From positions 62,001-126,000 of the forward strand of contig ONZQ02000013.1 in NCBI GenBank assembly GCA_900312665.1: a DNA stretch of 64,000 nt, given 5' to 3'. Made by a program: the position numbers and the translations under genes. The notes under the pieces were generated by a model. That model was not told the origin of the DNA. It worked only from the letters and a program-made list of their open reading frames with translations, and made no database searches. This DNA comes from Cephalotrichum gorgonifer (lineage: Eukaryota; Ascomycota; Sordariomycetes; Microascales; Microascaceae). This document shows positions 9,792 to 19,728 of the stretch, piece after piece. Position 1 is the stretch's first letter. Each line of letters starts with the position of its first letter.

Positions 9792-10961
9792 TCACGAAGT
9801 CTCACTCTTCCTCTCCGCCTCCCGCACCGCACCCCCAGAGGCGCGCCACCAGACATCACTCCCCCACCGGATCATCCTCTCGGCGGCGCCGGAGGGGGTC
9901 AGGGCGGGCCTGACGTCGAGGTAGAAGACGGGCTCGCCGGTGGGTTCCGGCGCGCCGGAGTAGTAGTCGATGACGTACCGCACCTCCTTCGTCTGACCGT
10001 TCACCTTCCTCGAGACGTACCAGTCGTGGCGATCGAAGGGGGGTTCCATTCTATGTCGCCCGAGGCATTAGTATCCAGAACGGAGAGAAAAGGGGGGGAT
10101 GAAAACAGAGGGGAGAGGCTAAAACTCGAGTATCAACTTACCCGTACTTCTCGGGGAAGACCTTCCCCAGCATCTGGAGCATCGCAGCCTTGGGCGTCAT
10201 CTCCTTCGGCCTCCCCTGGAAGCGAATGAGAGTCGGCTCCACGGCGCCCGCGGCCTCCATCTCCTCGGGCGCGTTCTCCTCGCCCCTCCTGCACATCTGC
10301 CAGCCCTTCATCAGCCCGCCGCTAAACCTCTTCTCCCACCCCACGACCTCGGACCAGGCGCCCTCGTTGAGGAAGTTGTGCACGGCCACCATCTGCTCTA
10401 CCGCCGTGATGTCGGTGTCATGGTGGCCCTTGCGGAGGAGGGCGTTGTACATCTGTTGAGGGGAGGGGTACTCCCACTTCGACTCGCCGTCGTTACGGGG
10501 GATCGAGGACTCCTCGCGAGAGGTGGGGAGCTTGTGGGTCTGGTTCGGCGCCGCCTCCTGCGAGAGGTCGGGGAACATGTAGTTGAGGGGGTTGAGCTGG
10601 GAGAGGAGAGACTTTGGCTTCTCGGCGGCGGCGGAGGCGTGGTGGGGGACGGGGCACGATGACGGGGGGCGCCGCGGGCGGAGGAATCGTGGGGAACGGG
10701 GCAGGAGGACGGAGGAGCGCCGGCGGAGGGTTTCTGGCATTTGGCGGGGGTGAGGGCATCGACGGTCGCCTTGTTCATCGGGCAGCCGGGCTAGTATCTC
10801 GTGTTAGACTCGGGCCTTTTTAAATAGGTACATGCTGGAGATGGCCAGGGATTGGGACATACCGGAGGAGTAGGGCCGCCATGTTGCGCAGTCGCGGAGG
10901 CATGTGGTATCGTGGCAGAGGCGGAAGGCGTTTGCGCCGCGTCAGCCCAGAACCAACCCAT
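9792..10961 (-). pseudogene. CYC3: cytochrome c heme lyase (holocytochrome c synthase), apparent 1-nt frameshift
   Basis: Three exons on the minus strand: 10961-10863 (opens MGWFWAD, the hallmark start of fungal heme lyases), 10790-10142 and 10050-9792. Introns are 72 and 91 nt with GTATGT and GTAAGT donors. The enzyme attaches heme to the CxxCH of cytochrome c in the mitochondrial intermembrane space. Visible: three Cys-Pro heme-regulatory motifs (GCPM, SSCPVPH twice), [55 protein letters not shown] and the C-terminal DRHDWYVSR / [12 protein letters not shown] / RASGG segments. Exon 2 starts in phase 0 and must end in phase 2, but is one base short. The frame switch lies between the second and third CP motifs, at a run of six G (10664-10669 on the plus strand); a seventh would repair it to about 335 aa. 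A sequencing error is likely because the rest is intact; true inactivation is the alternative. An ATG at 10740 opens the downstream frame without the shift. Confidence 0.85.
10664..10669 (+). other. homopolymer at the heme-lyase frameshift
   Basis: Run of six G on the plus strand (C on the coding strand). The reading frame changes by one base here between the two SSCPVPH copies. Confidence 0.75.
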
Positions 10962-12793
10962 CTTGACTAGAGGTTGAATGTGATTTCGAGATAAAAGATT
11001 GTAGGAGCGCGATTGCGGGAAAGAAAGTAGCCGGTATGCTGTAGCTCGGGTGGTGCGTGTGGAAATGTATTCGCTGGACGAAATAATCGCGTGGTTGATG
11101 CAGGTTCAGGTGATGGTATCCTTTTGCGAAATTGCTTTGCAGGAGGGAGACTTTTTTTCTTCCAGAACTTAAGCGCTTCCAATAACCGCGCGCTGATTGG
11201 TCAAAAATTTGGCGATTACATCATATTTTTTCCCGAACCACCGAGCCACCGGCCCGATTGATTCTTTGCCTCCAAACACAATATGGTTTGAGCCGATGAC
11301 GGTTCACATGCGAAATATTTTATGATTTGGGGTTCTGGCCTTGATCTATTGGGCAAGATCCCGGAGTCCCAACCGTTACGATGCCGCCCACGTCCCGCAA
11401 CTCCACTAAGCCCCCCCCGGACTGGAATGCGTCCCAGGCTAGAACGCTGGCCGGCCCCACATTTATGTTTGTCCATGAGACTCAAGACCCTCCTTGTACT
11501 CGTAATAAGACTTAGCGCGGAAACACTGCTATTTAATGATGCTCCGTTGTCCTGCCTAACCACTCCAAACCTACCCGTCACGCAGTCTAACTAATACCAC
11601 TGGGATTGGAAGGCAAAGAACATAGCGCAAGACCTGCTCCATATTGACGCCCTCGACACACACAGCCACTTCTGAGAGATCCCAGACACCAAACGTACCT
11701 GGTGACTCCGCTATCTGCTTTCCGTACGGCGAACGGACTGGGCCCCTTTTTCCAGGCTCGGATTGTTGCCGTCTCGTCTCGTCAAGTGAAAGAGAGACAC
11801 AAATGCGACAAGAGGCAAAAAAGAAACATACAACACTAGGGATTCGCTGGTCGTCACCGACCCAACTACTAGTCTAGCACTTCTAAGTCTTTGATATCGG
11901 GGAGATGCCCACCAAAAATGCGGGTTTCTGTCCGACCAGAGGAGAACCGTCCCATATAACCTTTACATAGACGGACGGCTAACTAGACAGAAATGGTCTC
12001 ACATTTGTGTGGTGACTTCCCAAGATACCTCGTCTCAAGAAACCGAATCTTGAAAGTACTTCTCTGTTTTCAGCTAACCGGGATCCCATATGGCGCGTCA
12101 GATATTACTCTCGTATCTTGGTCCAATAGAGCTATGGGAAGATATACTCAATAGCAAGGTAATTAGACAGTAGTGCGATATGCAGAACTGGAAAATGTCT
12201 TTTGCACAACACAATGCTACCTGTATATTCTCTTTCATTTCATTAACAAGTGCCTCAGTCGCGTGATGCTCACCCAGGACTACCTCTTTCATCCCTTTTC
12301 TTGCCCTCACACATCTTGCAGTCCAATGCCTACTGTCGCTCGACCAATAGATATACACTTGCCACCTCTGCTGGAGAAACTAGTAGAATCATTTAGAAGC
12401 ACTCGGCTTGGAAGAGACCGGGATATTGCCTTCTTCTCTTTCCGAAGTTGACGAAGGACGGGGTATGGGAGGTTAGCCGACTCGGGTGTTAGAGCTCTAG
12501 GTAATAACACATATGTTAAGATCGAGTACCTGCTTGCGCGGGGTTTTGGAGCCCCATTAAATTCAAGGCTCAAACACAGACTATATCAGGCGCCGCCAGC
12601 AGCCTGGTATCTACCTCGAGCTTTTCAAGATGATTCCTATCAAATTATAGGTTGACATGACAGGTAGCTTGGTTTCCAGTAGTAAACAACTCACCATGAC
12701 TCCACACAAGTCAAGGACTCAGCAAGCTAAATACAATTTATTCTGGTTGATATGAAAGAAACTTTTGTTGGGGCAGACATAACATATGTGATA
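10962..12793. other. intergenic, about 1.8 kb
   Basis: No open frame with family resemblance or matching splice sites on either strand. Promoter side of the heme-lyase gene on the left, 3' flank of the secreted Cys-rich gene on the right. Confidence 0.55.
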
Positions 12794-13591
12794 TTATTTA
12801 CAAAACTTGCCCTTGGGACCTTGGTGAGTTGTCGAGGCACATGCCCAAGTTCGACCCGCAGTGTCGTACAATATACCGGCGCCAACCAGATCCTTGCAGA
12901 CGGGAGGGCTCTTCAAAAATTCTACTAGGGCAGCTGAAAAGCCCTTTATCGTGACAGAGGAGCTTACTCCGAGGCAGTATAGTTCATTGTCATTCTTTAA
13001 TTGGACAAGGTGTTTATCGCTTCGGATAGTCTCCTGAGACAGCAGGGTGGCCGTTTGTAGGTTGCGGGTGCACCTATGGATGTGGACCTGTTCCATGTCC
13101 CTCGCGTACACCGAGTTGAGCCATACGGCTTCCGTTGCTGGGTTCGGACGGTGTTCCTGGGCAAAGATCCAGCCTTGGTCGTGGCTGTCCTTCATTTCCA
13201 GGATTCCGGGGAGCTTCTCCGTCGTTGTGACGAGATTGTCCGTTTCCAGCAGCACCCATACAGGGCGGGCGTATGGGCTGATGGTCCCACTGCTGGTGCA
13301 CGTCTTCGGGTGAGAGATACAGTCACAGAGGGTGTGGAACCAGAGGCCACAAGCCTTGCAGTTCCATTCATCGTCTGTGCAACCATGGGTGCAGTCTTTG
13401 ATGTTCTTCTTAGCCGAAGAGCCGCCGCAAGCAGAACAGGTCGAGTAGTCGATGCAGCCAGAGAGTTGCCCAGCGCACGTGCATGAGCCGACGTCCATGG
13501 AGCTGATTTGGCTCGTGTTGCAGTCTTTCGCAGCGCCTGTTACAATCAGACACCCCGAGAGGAGTATGAGGGTTGCTACCGTGGTTTGCAT
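12794..13591 (-). CDS. secreted Cys-rich protein, CDP-diacylglycerol-pyrophosphatase/HIT-like
   Basis: 265 aa from the ATG at 13591. A longer frame to 13675 exists, but the 13591 start places a clean signal peptide (MQTTVATLILLSGCLIVTGA) at the N terminus. The next 90 residues are cysteine-rich (CTCAGQLSGC, CSACGG, WNCKACGLWFHTLCDC), probably disulphide-bonded. The C-terminal half has a segment ordered like bacterial CDP-diacylglycerol pyrophosphatases of the HIT-like superfamily: PVWVLLET, then AVWLNSVYARDMEQVHIHRC with an H-x-H pair where those enzymes read INS...R...HIHxxC, and a final GILYDTAGRTW strand. If active it would hydrolyse a pyrophosphate bond outside the cell; the second catalytic His region is diverged, so activity is uncertain. 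Family call moderate, secretion likely. Confidence 0.6.
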   Translation of the reverse strand: MQTTVATLILLSGCLIVTGAAKDCNTSQISSMDVGSCTCAGQLSGCIDYSTCSACGGSSAKKNIKDCTHGCTDDEWNCKACGLWFHTLCDCISHPKTCTSSGTISPYARPVWVLLETDNLVTTTEKLPGILEMKDSHDQGWIFAQEHRPNPATEAVWLNSVYARDMEQVHIHRCTRNLQTATLLSQETIRSDKHLVQLKNDNELYCLGVSSSVTIKGFSAALVEFLKSPPVCKDLVGAGILYDTAGRTWACASTTHQGPKGKFCK

Positions 13592-13757
13592 TTTGGAGTC
13601 GTAATAATAGGTATGACAAGGCCGAAATAGAACATGTAAATCAAGAGAAAAATCCGCAGATCGTGCAAGTACCAAGATGGAGCTGAAGTTGGATAAATCC
13701 CGGTAGAGGTCTTCGAGCCGAACAAGTTATGTATATGTGATAACGTCGTTCACGACG

Positions 13758-14127
13758 TTTATCCCTCGGGTCATTTAAGTCTAGAGGTCCCAATGTTTAT
13801 ATACCCGATAAACTCGGTCTGTAGATGTTGAGACCTTTGTCCGATTATCTTCTGATGTGCCAGTTGTTTGCTTGATGGTTCAACTAGCTGGATGTTCAGC
13901 ATTGTGTAACAGAGCCATGCCGTTCCCAGGGTCCAATCATCATTTATCCCTCCGGCCATTTAAATCTAGAGGTCCCAATATATATATACCTGATAAACTT
14001 GGTCTGTAGATGTTGAGACCTTTGTCCGATTATCTTCTGATGTGCCAGTTGTTTGCTTGATGGTTCAACTAGCTGGACGTTCAGCATTGTGTAACAGAGC
14101 CATGCCGTTCCTAGAGTCCAATCATCA
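13758..14127. repeat. 185-bp direct tandem duplication
   Basis: Copy 1 is 13758-13942 and copy 2 is 13943-14127, abutting. They share long identical stretches (for example 'gatgttgagacctttgtccg' in both). Most differences are C/T or G/A transitions (cccgataaactcgg versus cctgataaacttgg; cccagggtcc versus cctagagtcc), which is what RIP-type or deamination mutation would leave. No protein is encoded. Confidence 0.9.
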
Positions 14128-14600
14128 CCGCATTTTTCTGCCCGTCGCACATATCCTCAATTATCACGGAAGAACACGCAAGTCAAGGGCGCCACCGAGA
14201 TCATCAATGCCCCTCTGTCAGCCACATGAGGCGGGTACCGTAGTCTAACAGAGCAGCGATTCTCCCTAGGGCAGATCCCTCCGCCATCCCTAGTCTGGCC
14301 TTTCCATTTTTGGGTGGTAAGGGCGGGATCCAGTGGATATAGAGGATCACATGTTGGACGGGTTAGGAAATAAAGCCAAAAGATAGGAAAGTGAAGAAAG
14401 TCATGCAAAACGTGAAACTAGGAGGTAGATGTTAGGAAACAAGGTTGTGATATTACATGTATGCTAATATAAGGTTGGAAGCTGGATGTTTCACACTGGC
14501 CATTTTGGCCACGTTAGCAGAGGCTACCCCGTACATAAAACCGTGATTCTATTTGCTCATCGAGTATATCTGATACTGAAGATTCCGCTTCGTGGTTTAT

Positions 14601-14810
14601 GTATAGGGGAGCGGACGGGGCCCTCAGTTTTCCACGAGCTAGGGTCGTATGTGCTAATTAGAGTTCAGCATCGTCAAGATCAAGCCTTTCCCAGGGAATA
14701 TATGCTAGCTAACAGAGCTGAAATCACATAGAGGACACCAGGAAGTCACTGGCTGGCACCAACTTAACTACTGATAGTCAAACGAGTAAGCACCCTTTGC
14801 AGATGTTGAG
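14601..14810. repeat. dispersed repeat, copy A
   Basis: 14601-14670 resembles 27081-27150 (shared core 'ggggagcggac' and following 'tcctcag/tcctcaa'). 14677-14810 resembles 25795-25910 (shared 'gctgaaatcacata', 'caccaggaagt', 'ctggctggcacc'). Probably a fragment of a degraded mobile element; no coding capacity. Confidence 0.65.
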
Positions 14811-15002
14811 TAGGCTCGCTAATCATTGACCATATACAACGGCACCGTTTACAAGTGCGAGTATAGCTTGCATGGGAAGGGGAACCCCTTGTGATGTAAC
14901 TGATTTCCCCGTGGCGTGGATGGTGGGCGACCAACGCACCTCTTACATGCCGCACTGCTGAGATACAAGGGATGGGGTTTAACATGACTTCATATCCCCG
15001 AC

Positions 15003-15017
15003 GGGAGGGAGGGAGGG
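15003..15017 (+). repeat. G-quadruplex-type motif
   Basis: Four GGG runs separated by single A bases. It can in principle fold as a G-quadruplex. Confidence 0.5.
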
Positions 15018-15210
15018 ATATTACTGTGACCAGCTCACCAACCACATATAATTCATCACTTTTTATATTGGAAGTTACTTGTGTGATTCGTTCAGACTCT
15101 ACATGTTCGAAAAAGACTTGGAGAACCTTCTACCTATCCCCACTATCCAGGTGTGCTATTGAGGAATCGCGTCTGGCCAGGACACGAAACCGACCTTGAC
15201 AGTAACCGCG

Positions 15211-15891
15211 TCAGTCTCTCACAACCACTGCTTCTTTGATGAAGAGTCCTTCAACCGCAGCCTGGATAAGAAATCTCGCCACACTAGTGACAGTCACGCT
15301 GTCAGATACTCGCATTCCATCTCCCGAACTTCCCAGTGTTTTCACCTCCGTCTTGGGGTCGTCGGTATCCTTGAATTCCAACCTCACGGCCCTCACAAGA
15401 GTCCAATCCATCTTCGTCAGCCGAATCTCCTTATCCACGAGGCCGTGATCCTCGAGCGCGTACTTAATGTTGGTCCACCCCATGAATGCCCTGCTCAACC
15501 AGGGTAGTTTGCCCCATGAGTCCCCGATACCTGCCGTCGACATCACTATAACACGAGGAATGCTAGCCTCTTCCAGAACCTCGCAAGCGTTGGCGCACGA
15601 ATCGGCCAGGAATCGAGGAGGTGAGAGCCGAGCCCCGAAGGGGCTGTCGGACTCGCGAACTGTGTTCAATGTGATGATCGCTGCTGAAGGCAATAGACTG
15701 GGCGCCGCGAATAGAGCGCGGCGTATGTCGTCTTTGGACAGCGGTGAGCCAGTGACGATGGTGAGGCCTGGACGAGGAGCGAGGCTTCCAGAGGCACGCA
15801 CGAGGGCTACCGCTGTATGATCCTGGGAGAGTAACCCGGAGACGACATGCTTGCCGGTTCGTCCAGTGGCGCCGAGGAGGAGGAAATGCAT
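15211..15891 (-). CDS. NAD(P)-binding Rossmann protein (atypical SDR, NmrA/BLVRB-like)
   Basis: Single-exon 226-aa protein. The N terminus MHFLLLGATGRTGKHVV is the beta1-loop-alpha1 of an atypical short-chain dehydrogenase with the GATGRTG dinucleotide-binding loop. VALVRASGSLAP follows, where family members contact NADP. A strand VIVMSTAGIGDS and a helix with NIKYALEDHGLVDKEIRLTKMDWTLVRAVRL correspond to the family's central and 'W-T-I-V-R-P' segments. The classical YxxxK pair is absent, as usual for this subfamily, so it may be a reductase or a redox sensor. Lies next to a Zn2Cys6 regulator, a GST and a BBE oxidoreductase; a joint pathway is possible but unproven. Confidence 0.8.
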   Translation of the reverse strand: MHFLLLGATGRTGKHVVSGLLSQDHTAVALVRASGSLAPRPGLTIVTGSPLSKDDIRRALFAAPSLLPSAAIITLNTVRESDSPFGARLSPPRFLADSCANACEVLEEASIPRVIVMSTAGIGDSWGKLPWLSRAFMGWTNIKYALEDHGLVDKEIRLTKMDWTLVRAVRLEFKDTDDPKTEVKTLGSSGDGMRVSDSVTVTSVARFLIQAAVEGLFIKEAVVVRD

Positions 15892-16352
15892 GGCTTTCGA
15901 GGATGAGAGAGGTGTCGTTGAGTGCTTGTCTACTTAAAGCTTATGGGAGAAGGAGGAGGCTTCATTGTGGAAGGGTGATGGGGTTGCGGATTCATTTATA
16001 ACTTTAAACCGTCGGGGTGGTGGATGTGGCCGAAGTAGAGGTAAAGTGTTGGGATCCTCCCCTGATTGGTTCGTTCGGCATTTATGCTGCAATTGGAAGT
16101 GCCACGCAATCTTATGCACGGAAGCTGAGCAACACGTTCTTTTATTCTTCCTGCTGCTTTAATCTGCGCTAGGCCGCGTTCAATAGAGCCCACGGCCTTC
16201 TCCCACTTGATATAAGTGGCTGGTTGGATCATGAGAAGCTGTGAGGTGCGAATGAACAGTATATTCCCATCTAATATAGATACGTAAGCTAAAGTCATGC
16301 TAAGCCTACCTCCCCTCCTTTTCCCTGCTCCTTTTCTCCTCTCTTTTCTCCT
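15892..16352. other. intergenic
   Basis: Promoter of the NAD(P)-binding protein gene and 3' flank of the Zn2Cys6 gene. No further coding sequence seen. Confidence 0.6.
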
Positions 16353-17661
16353 TCACGATCTATAAGCCCTGAGTCTTCCGCCCACGTAGGTAGCTACGCT
16401 GTGCAATCGGTCGTTCTCGGTCCGCATCTTGGCATCCAGATCTGGCGAGGAGTCCAGTACACCCAAGAGAATGATTTTTAGTATCGGATGGAAGAGGCGC
16501 ATGAAGGACACTGAGAGATGTTCAGAGCCCGGAGGTCCGACTTCCATCTGGACGAGCTCGAGGTCATTAAACCAAGATTCTAATGAGTCCAGCAGAGCTG
16601 CCTTATCGGATAGTAGTCGGAGAGCGTCTCCTACCGATTTGACTTGAGACACTTTGACGAGGAATTTAAGAGTCGACGCAGCGATCCTTTCAAGCTCTGT
16701 GCGCATGTTGGGTGCAATTTTGCGAAGATCGCGAGGTTCATTGGGTTGTCGGTGGGGCGAAGTCTGGCGCCTAGACGACGTCGTCCCGGTTGCATCGGCT
16801 GCGTCTGATGGCTCCGCGAACTTACATGGTGCAGCAAATAACTTGACAATGAAGACATCCAGGAGAGGTAATGAGCTATGACGTGCTGGCGCCAAAATAT
16901 CCGCTGCAACTAAATATGGCCTCGCGCCATACTCGCGCATGATTCTGAGTCCTTGAGTGATATGTAGGCCCATCGCAACGAAATTACCTCGCACTTGTTC
17001 AATGCTGATGAGGACCTGGCAGCAAATCAAAGCTGACTTCACCCCGCCAGATCCCAGGGACGACAAGTGAGAGGCAAGACCCGTCAAAGCCATACTGTAT
17101 TGCTGGAGGCCATAGTTGTAGCTCGGGGTCTGCTGCACGGCAGACGCTGTGCGGTCCCTGGACGTCTCGAGATCTTCCCGGAGGGCTCTGAGAGACAACA
17201 CTGCGTGCCGTGTAGGCGGATCGATCAAGCTAGCTTGGAGGATTTGCCTGGCCTCTTCATCACAGCCTAGTTCCACATCGAATATGGTTTTGGTTGAGAG
17301 ATAACGATTGAGAAGGTCGATATCCTGAACTTGGATCTCAGCCAAAGTGGGCCCAGCGACTTGTAGTAGACCAACGGCTGACTTGGTGCCGCCAGAATGA
17401 GCGTAATCGAAGGTGGGTCGACTAGTAAAAGGTCTAAAGGGGGACTCGTAGCCGTCGCAAGTACGACCAGTGTTGACGCATTTTTGGCAAAACGGCTTGT
17501 TCTCGTCGCACTTGATCTTCCTAATTCTGCTGCCTATTGAGCACAACAACCCCAGAGCCGACCCACAGTCTTGGGATGTAGACTGGTGCTATGACTAACC
17601 TGCAGGTTGTGCAACCAGTCTTCGCCTTGGTTCCATGTCCGGCATTCTGGTTGCGTATCAT
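16353..17661 (-). CDS. Zn2Cys6 transcription factor (DUF3468-type C-terminal half)
   Basis: Two exons: 17661-17600 (20 codons plus 2 nt) and 17526-16353, with a 73-nt intron (GTTAGT donor, CAGCAG acceptor). The intron splits the zinc cluster after its second Cys. Joining the exons gives GCTTCRIRKIKCDENKPFCQ followed by KCVNTGRTC, that is Cx2Cx6Cx6Cx2Cx6C, a complete Zn2Cys6 DNA-binding domain (about residues 17-44). The rest, with the ALRALREDLETSRDRT and NYGLQQYSMALTGLASHL helices, fits the fungal-specific transcription factor domain 2 (DUF3468). Nuclear regulator. It is divergently transcribed from the GST gene at 18207 over 545 bp and may control it and neighbouring redox genes. Confidence 0.85.
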
Positions 17662-18206
17662 TGTGGAGGAGGTGGGATATTCAGGCTTGTACCGCAACAC
17701 CCTTCTCGTACAAATGGGAGGAATAATCGTAACAAGAAAGAATCCCGAGCGGGCAAATCAAACAATACGCCTTCGCTTATCAGCAGGACAGTGAGCAGGC
17801 ATCCATGGCCGTGCGGACGTCGGGATATTCACATTTGTGGCATGGCAGCCTAGCCGCACAGATGACAGGAAAAATCGGAACGAGAAGGATGCCCGAACAG
17901 GCGAATTAAATAATGCAGCTTGGTTTATCAGCCGAACCGAATAGGAAGATGGGTCAAAGTCCCTTCGTGTTACGGTGTGTCGTCAGGTTTGAGAAGAGGG
18001 AAGGATTAAGCGCTAGCTCGATTGGGAAGTGAAGGCGAACCGGCCAATCATGCCCGTACATGCTCGATCCTTCTGCTAGTATGCGCTGCATAACGGCTCT
18101 CGGCTTCATAATGGGCGTATATATATCAACATATATATATCAAGATGAGTGGCAAGCTCGCCCTCTCGACAGAATACGAGCAATTCCTTGATATCGAAGC
18201 TCAAAA
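17662..18206. promoter_or_regulatory. bidirectional promoter, Zn2Cys6 gene / GST gene
   Basis: The only spacer between the divergent regulator and GST genes. It contains an imperfect direct repeat of about 60 bp (17725-17785 and 17873-17932), an ATATATAT-rich stretch near 18119-18140, and an upstream ATG at 18145 opening a 40-codon frame (stop 18265-18267) that overlaps the GST start out of frame. Confidence 0.5.
17725..17932. repeat. imperfect 60-bp direct repeat in shared promoter
   Basis: Unit 1 is 17725-17785 and unit 2 is 17873-17932. They align across 'aatcg-aac-agaa--atcccga-c-ggc-aat-aaa-aat' and end in 'ttatcagc'. An internal promoter duplication. Confidence 0.6.
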
Positions 18207-19028
18207 ATGCCGGCCTTCACTCTGTACGGTTTTCCTGGCTCAGCCAACACCGATCGCGTCCGCCTGACTCTCGCCGAAGGCGGCTTTACGGATTATGAAC
18301 TCGTGATTCTTAACCTTCAAAATGGGGAGCAAAAGGTGAGTTACATGGATAGTTCCTCTTAGAGCCGGTGCCGGCCTCCCTTACACCGAGAACTGTCCTT
18401 CGTTTTATCGACCCTCAGGGTTTCTTCTCATTATCACAGCCGTCAAAAAAGATTGTAACGGGAAGCTAACACCCACTGATATACCCAGTCTAAAGAACAT
18501 ATGAAACGGAACCCGTGGGGTAAAGTACCCGTCGTCACTTTCCCTGACGGGTTCACTCTCTACGAGAGCCGCGCAATCTGCAAATACCTGGCGAGGAAGT
18601 ACTCCTTTCCACTTCTACCCCCCGACTCCGACGTCAAAGCCACGGCGCTGTTCGACCAGGCGCAGTCCGAAGAGGTGCTCTATTTCACACAGCCCGCGGC
18701 TCGAATCGTGCTCGAGAATTTCGCCAAAAAGTTCATGGGACTGCCTCCCAACGAGGCGGTTGTCTCGGATGCACTGCAGTCGGTCGAGGCTTTCTTCGAT
18801 GTTGCAGAACGTCTCCTACAGCACAGAGAGTACATGGCTGGAGGAGACTTCACGCTCGTGGATATATACTACGTCCCGGTTATCCAACGACTGTTCGAGT
18901 GCGGATACGGAGACGTCGTCGTCAGTCGCAAAGCTGTGAATGCTTGGTGGAGCCGCATCATAAATCGGCCAGCCATACAGAACATGTTGGACGCTGATAA
19001 CATGGCCGCGGCTGCTGCTGATAGATGA
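18207..19028 (+). CDS. glutathione S-transferase
   Basis: Two exons, 18207-18335 (43 codons) and 18489-19028, phase-0 intron of 153 nt with GTGAGT donor and CCCAG acceptor; 222 aa. The N-terminal thioredoxin-like half reads FTLYGFPGSANTDRVRLTLAE, then NPWGKVPVV with the cis-Pro, and FTLYESRAICKYLARKY with the Glu-Ser pair that binds the gamma-glutamyl group. The C-terminal helical half has YMAGGDFTLVDIYYVPVI, the N-capping/hydrophobic staple motif of GSTs. It resembles fungal theta/phi/Gtt2-like enzymes. Cytosolic conjugation or peroxide reduction is expected. Divergent from a Zn2Cys6 regulator. A 40-codon upstream frame overlaps its start and may dampen translation. Confidence 0.9.
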
Positions 19029-19728
19029 AGAAGAAAGGCAGTTTAGTAGCTATCCTAGTTGAATTGAACCTCGCGCACTGGTCCTACTCGGAAACGCTCG
19101 CCCATTTAGGAACCTTCTAGTCTAGCTCAGATGTATCACCCGTAGCGTGGAATGGACAGGGCCCTCAGTTTTCAATAAGTTATTTTCATATGCGATCGAG
19201 TTGCTCTTGACCCCGGATCTGACCCTTGATAGATATATATGAGACTGAGTTATCTTTGATCCCGGATCTGGCCTTTGAGTGGTAATCGAGGTGTCCTTGG
19301 TCTCGGATCTAAGCAGATGTTTGGTGCGATTGGACCATGTTTCTTTTCTGGATACCGTTATAATGTACTGGTATGGAGAGGAGCACTGATTCTCCTAGAT
19401 CTCCAGATTTACCGCATCCTTGTCCGAATAACATCATGGTTGGATTACTTCCACCCCTACCATAGGCAGTTATATCTGCGGCTCTCACGCACGAATAGGG
19501 ATACTATTCTTCTGCCGAGGCCGTTCCCCATGCGTTTTTTGCATTCTACGGCGGCGTTTTTTAAACGATATATTATCGACTAAACCGTACAGAGTAGTAC
19601 GCTCGACAGGCAGGGAAAGGAAATAGACGGGACGGCCTAGGCCTAAGCCGCACACTATAGTACATCAAGCCACCACCAAGTACCTATCACCCCCAGAATA
19701 CCGAAGCAGCCCCGGACTATTACGGCGC
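19029..19728. other. intergenic with degraded repeats
   Basis: Contains a short copy of a dispersed repeat ('acagggccctcagtttt', 19156-19172) and three imperfect units around 'gatcccggatctg' (19198-19318). No gene seen. Confidence 0.55.
19198..19318. repeat. three imperfect repeats of about 45 bp
   Basis: Units beginning 'gagttgctcttgaccccgga', 'gagttatctttgatcccgga' and 'gaggtgtccttggtctcgga', each followed by 'tct'. Non-coding. Confidence 0.6.

Larger units (their letters stand above)
13592..15210. other. repeat-bearing intergenic region
   Basis: Holds a 185-bp tandem duplication (13758-14127), a dispersed repeat shared with 27.1 kb and 25.8 kb (14601-14810), and a short G-run motif (15003-15017). 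No intact gene seen. Confidence 0.6.
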
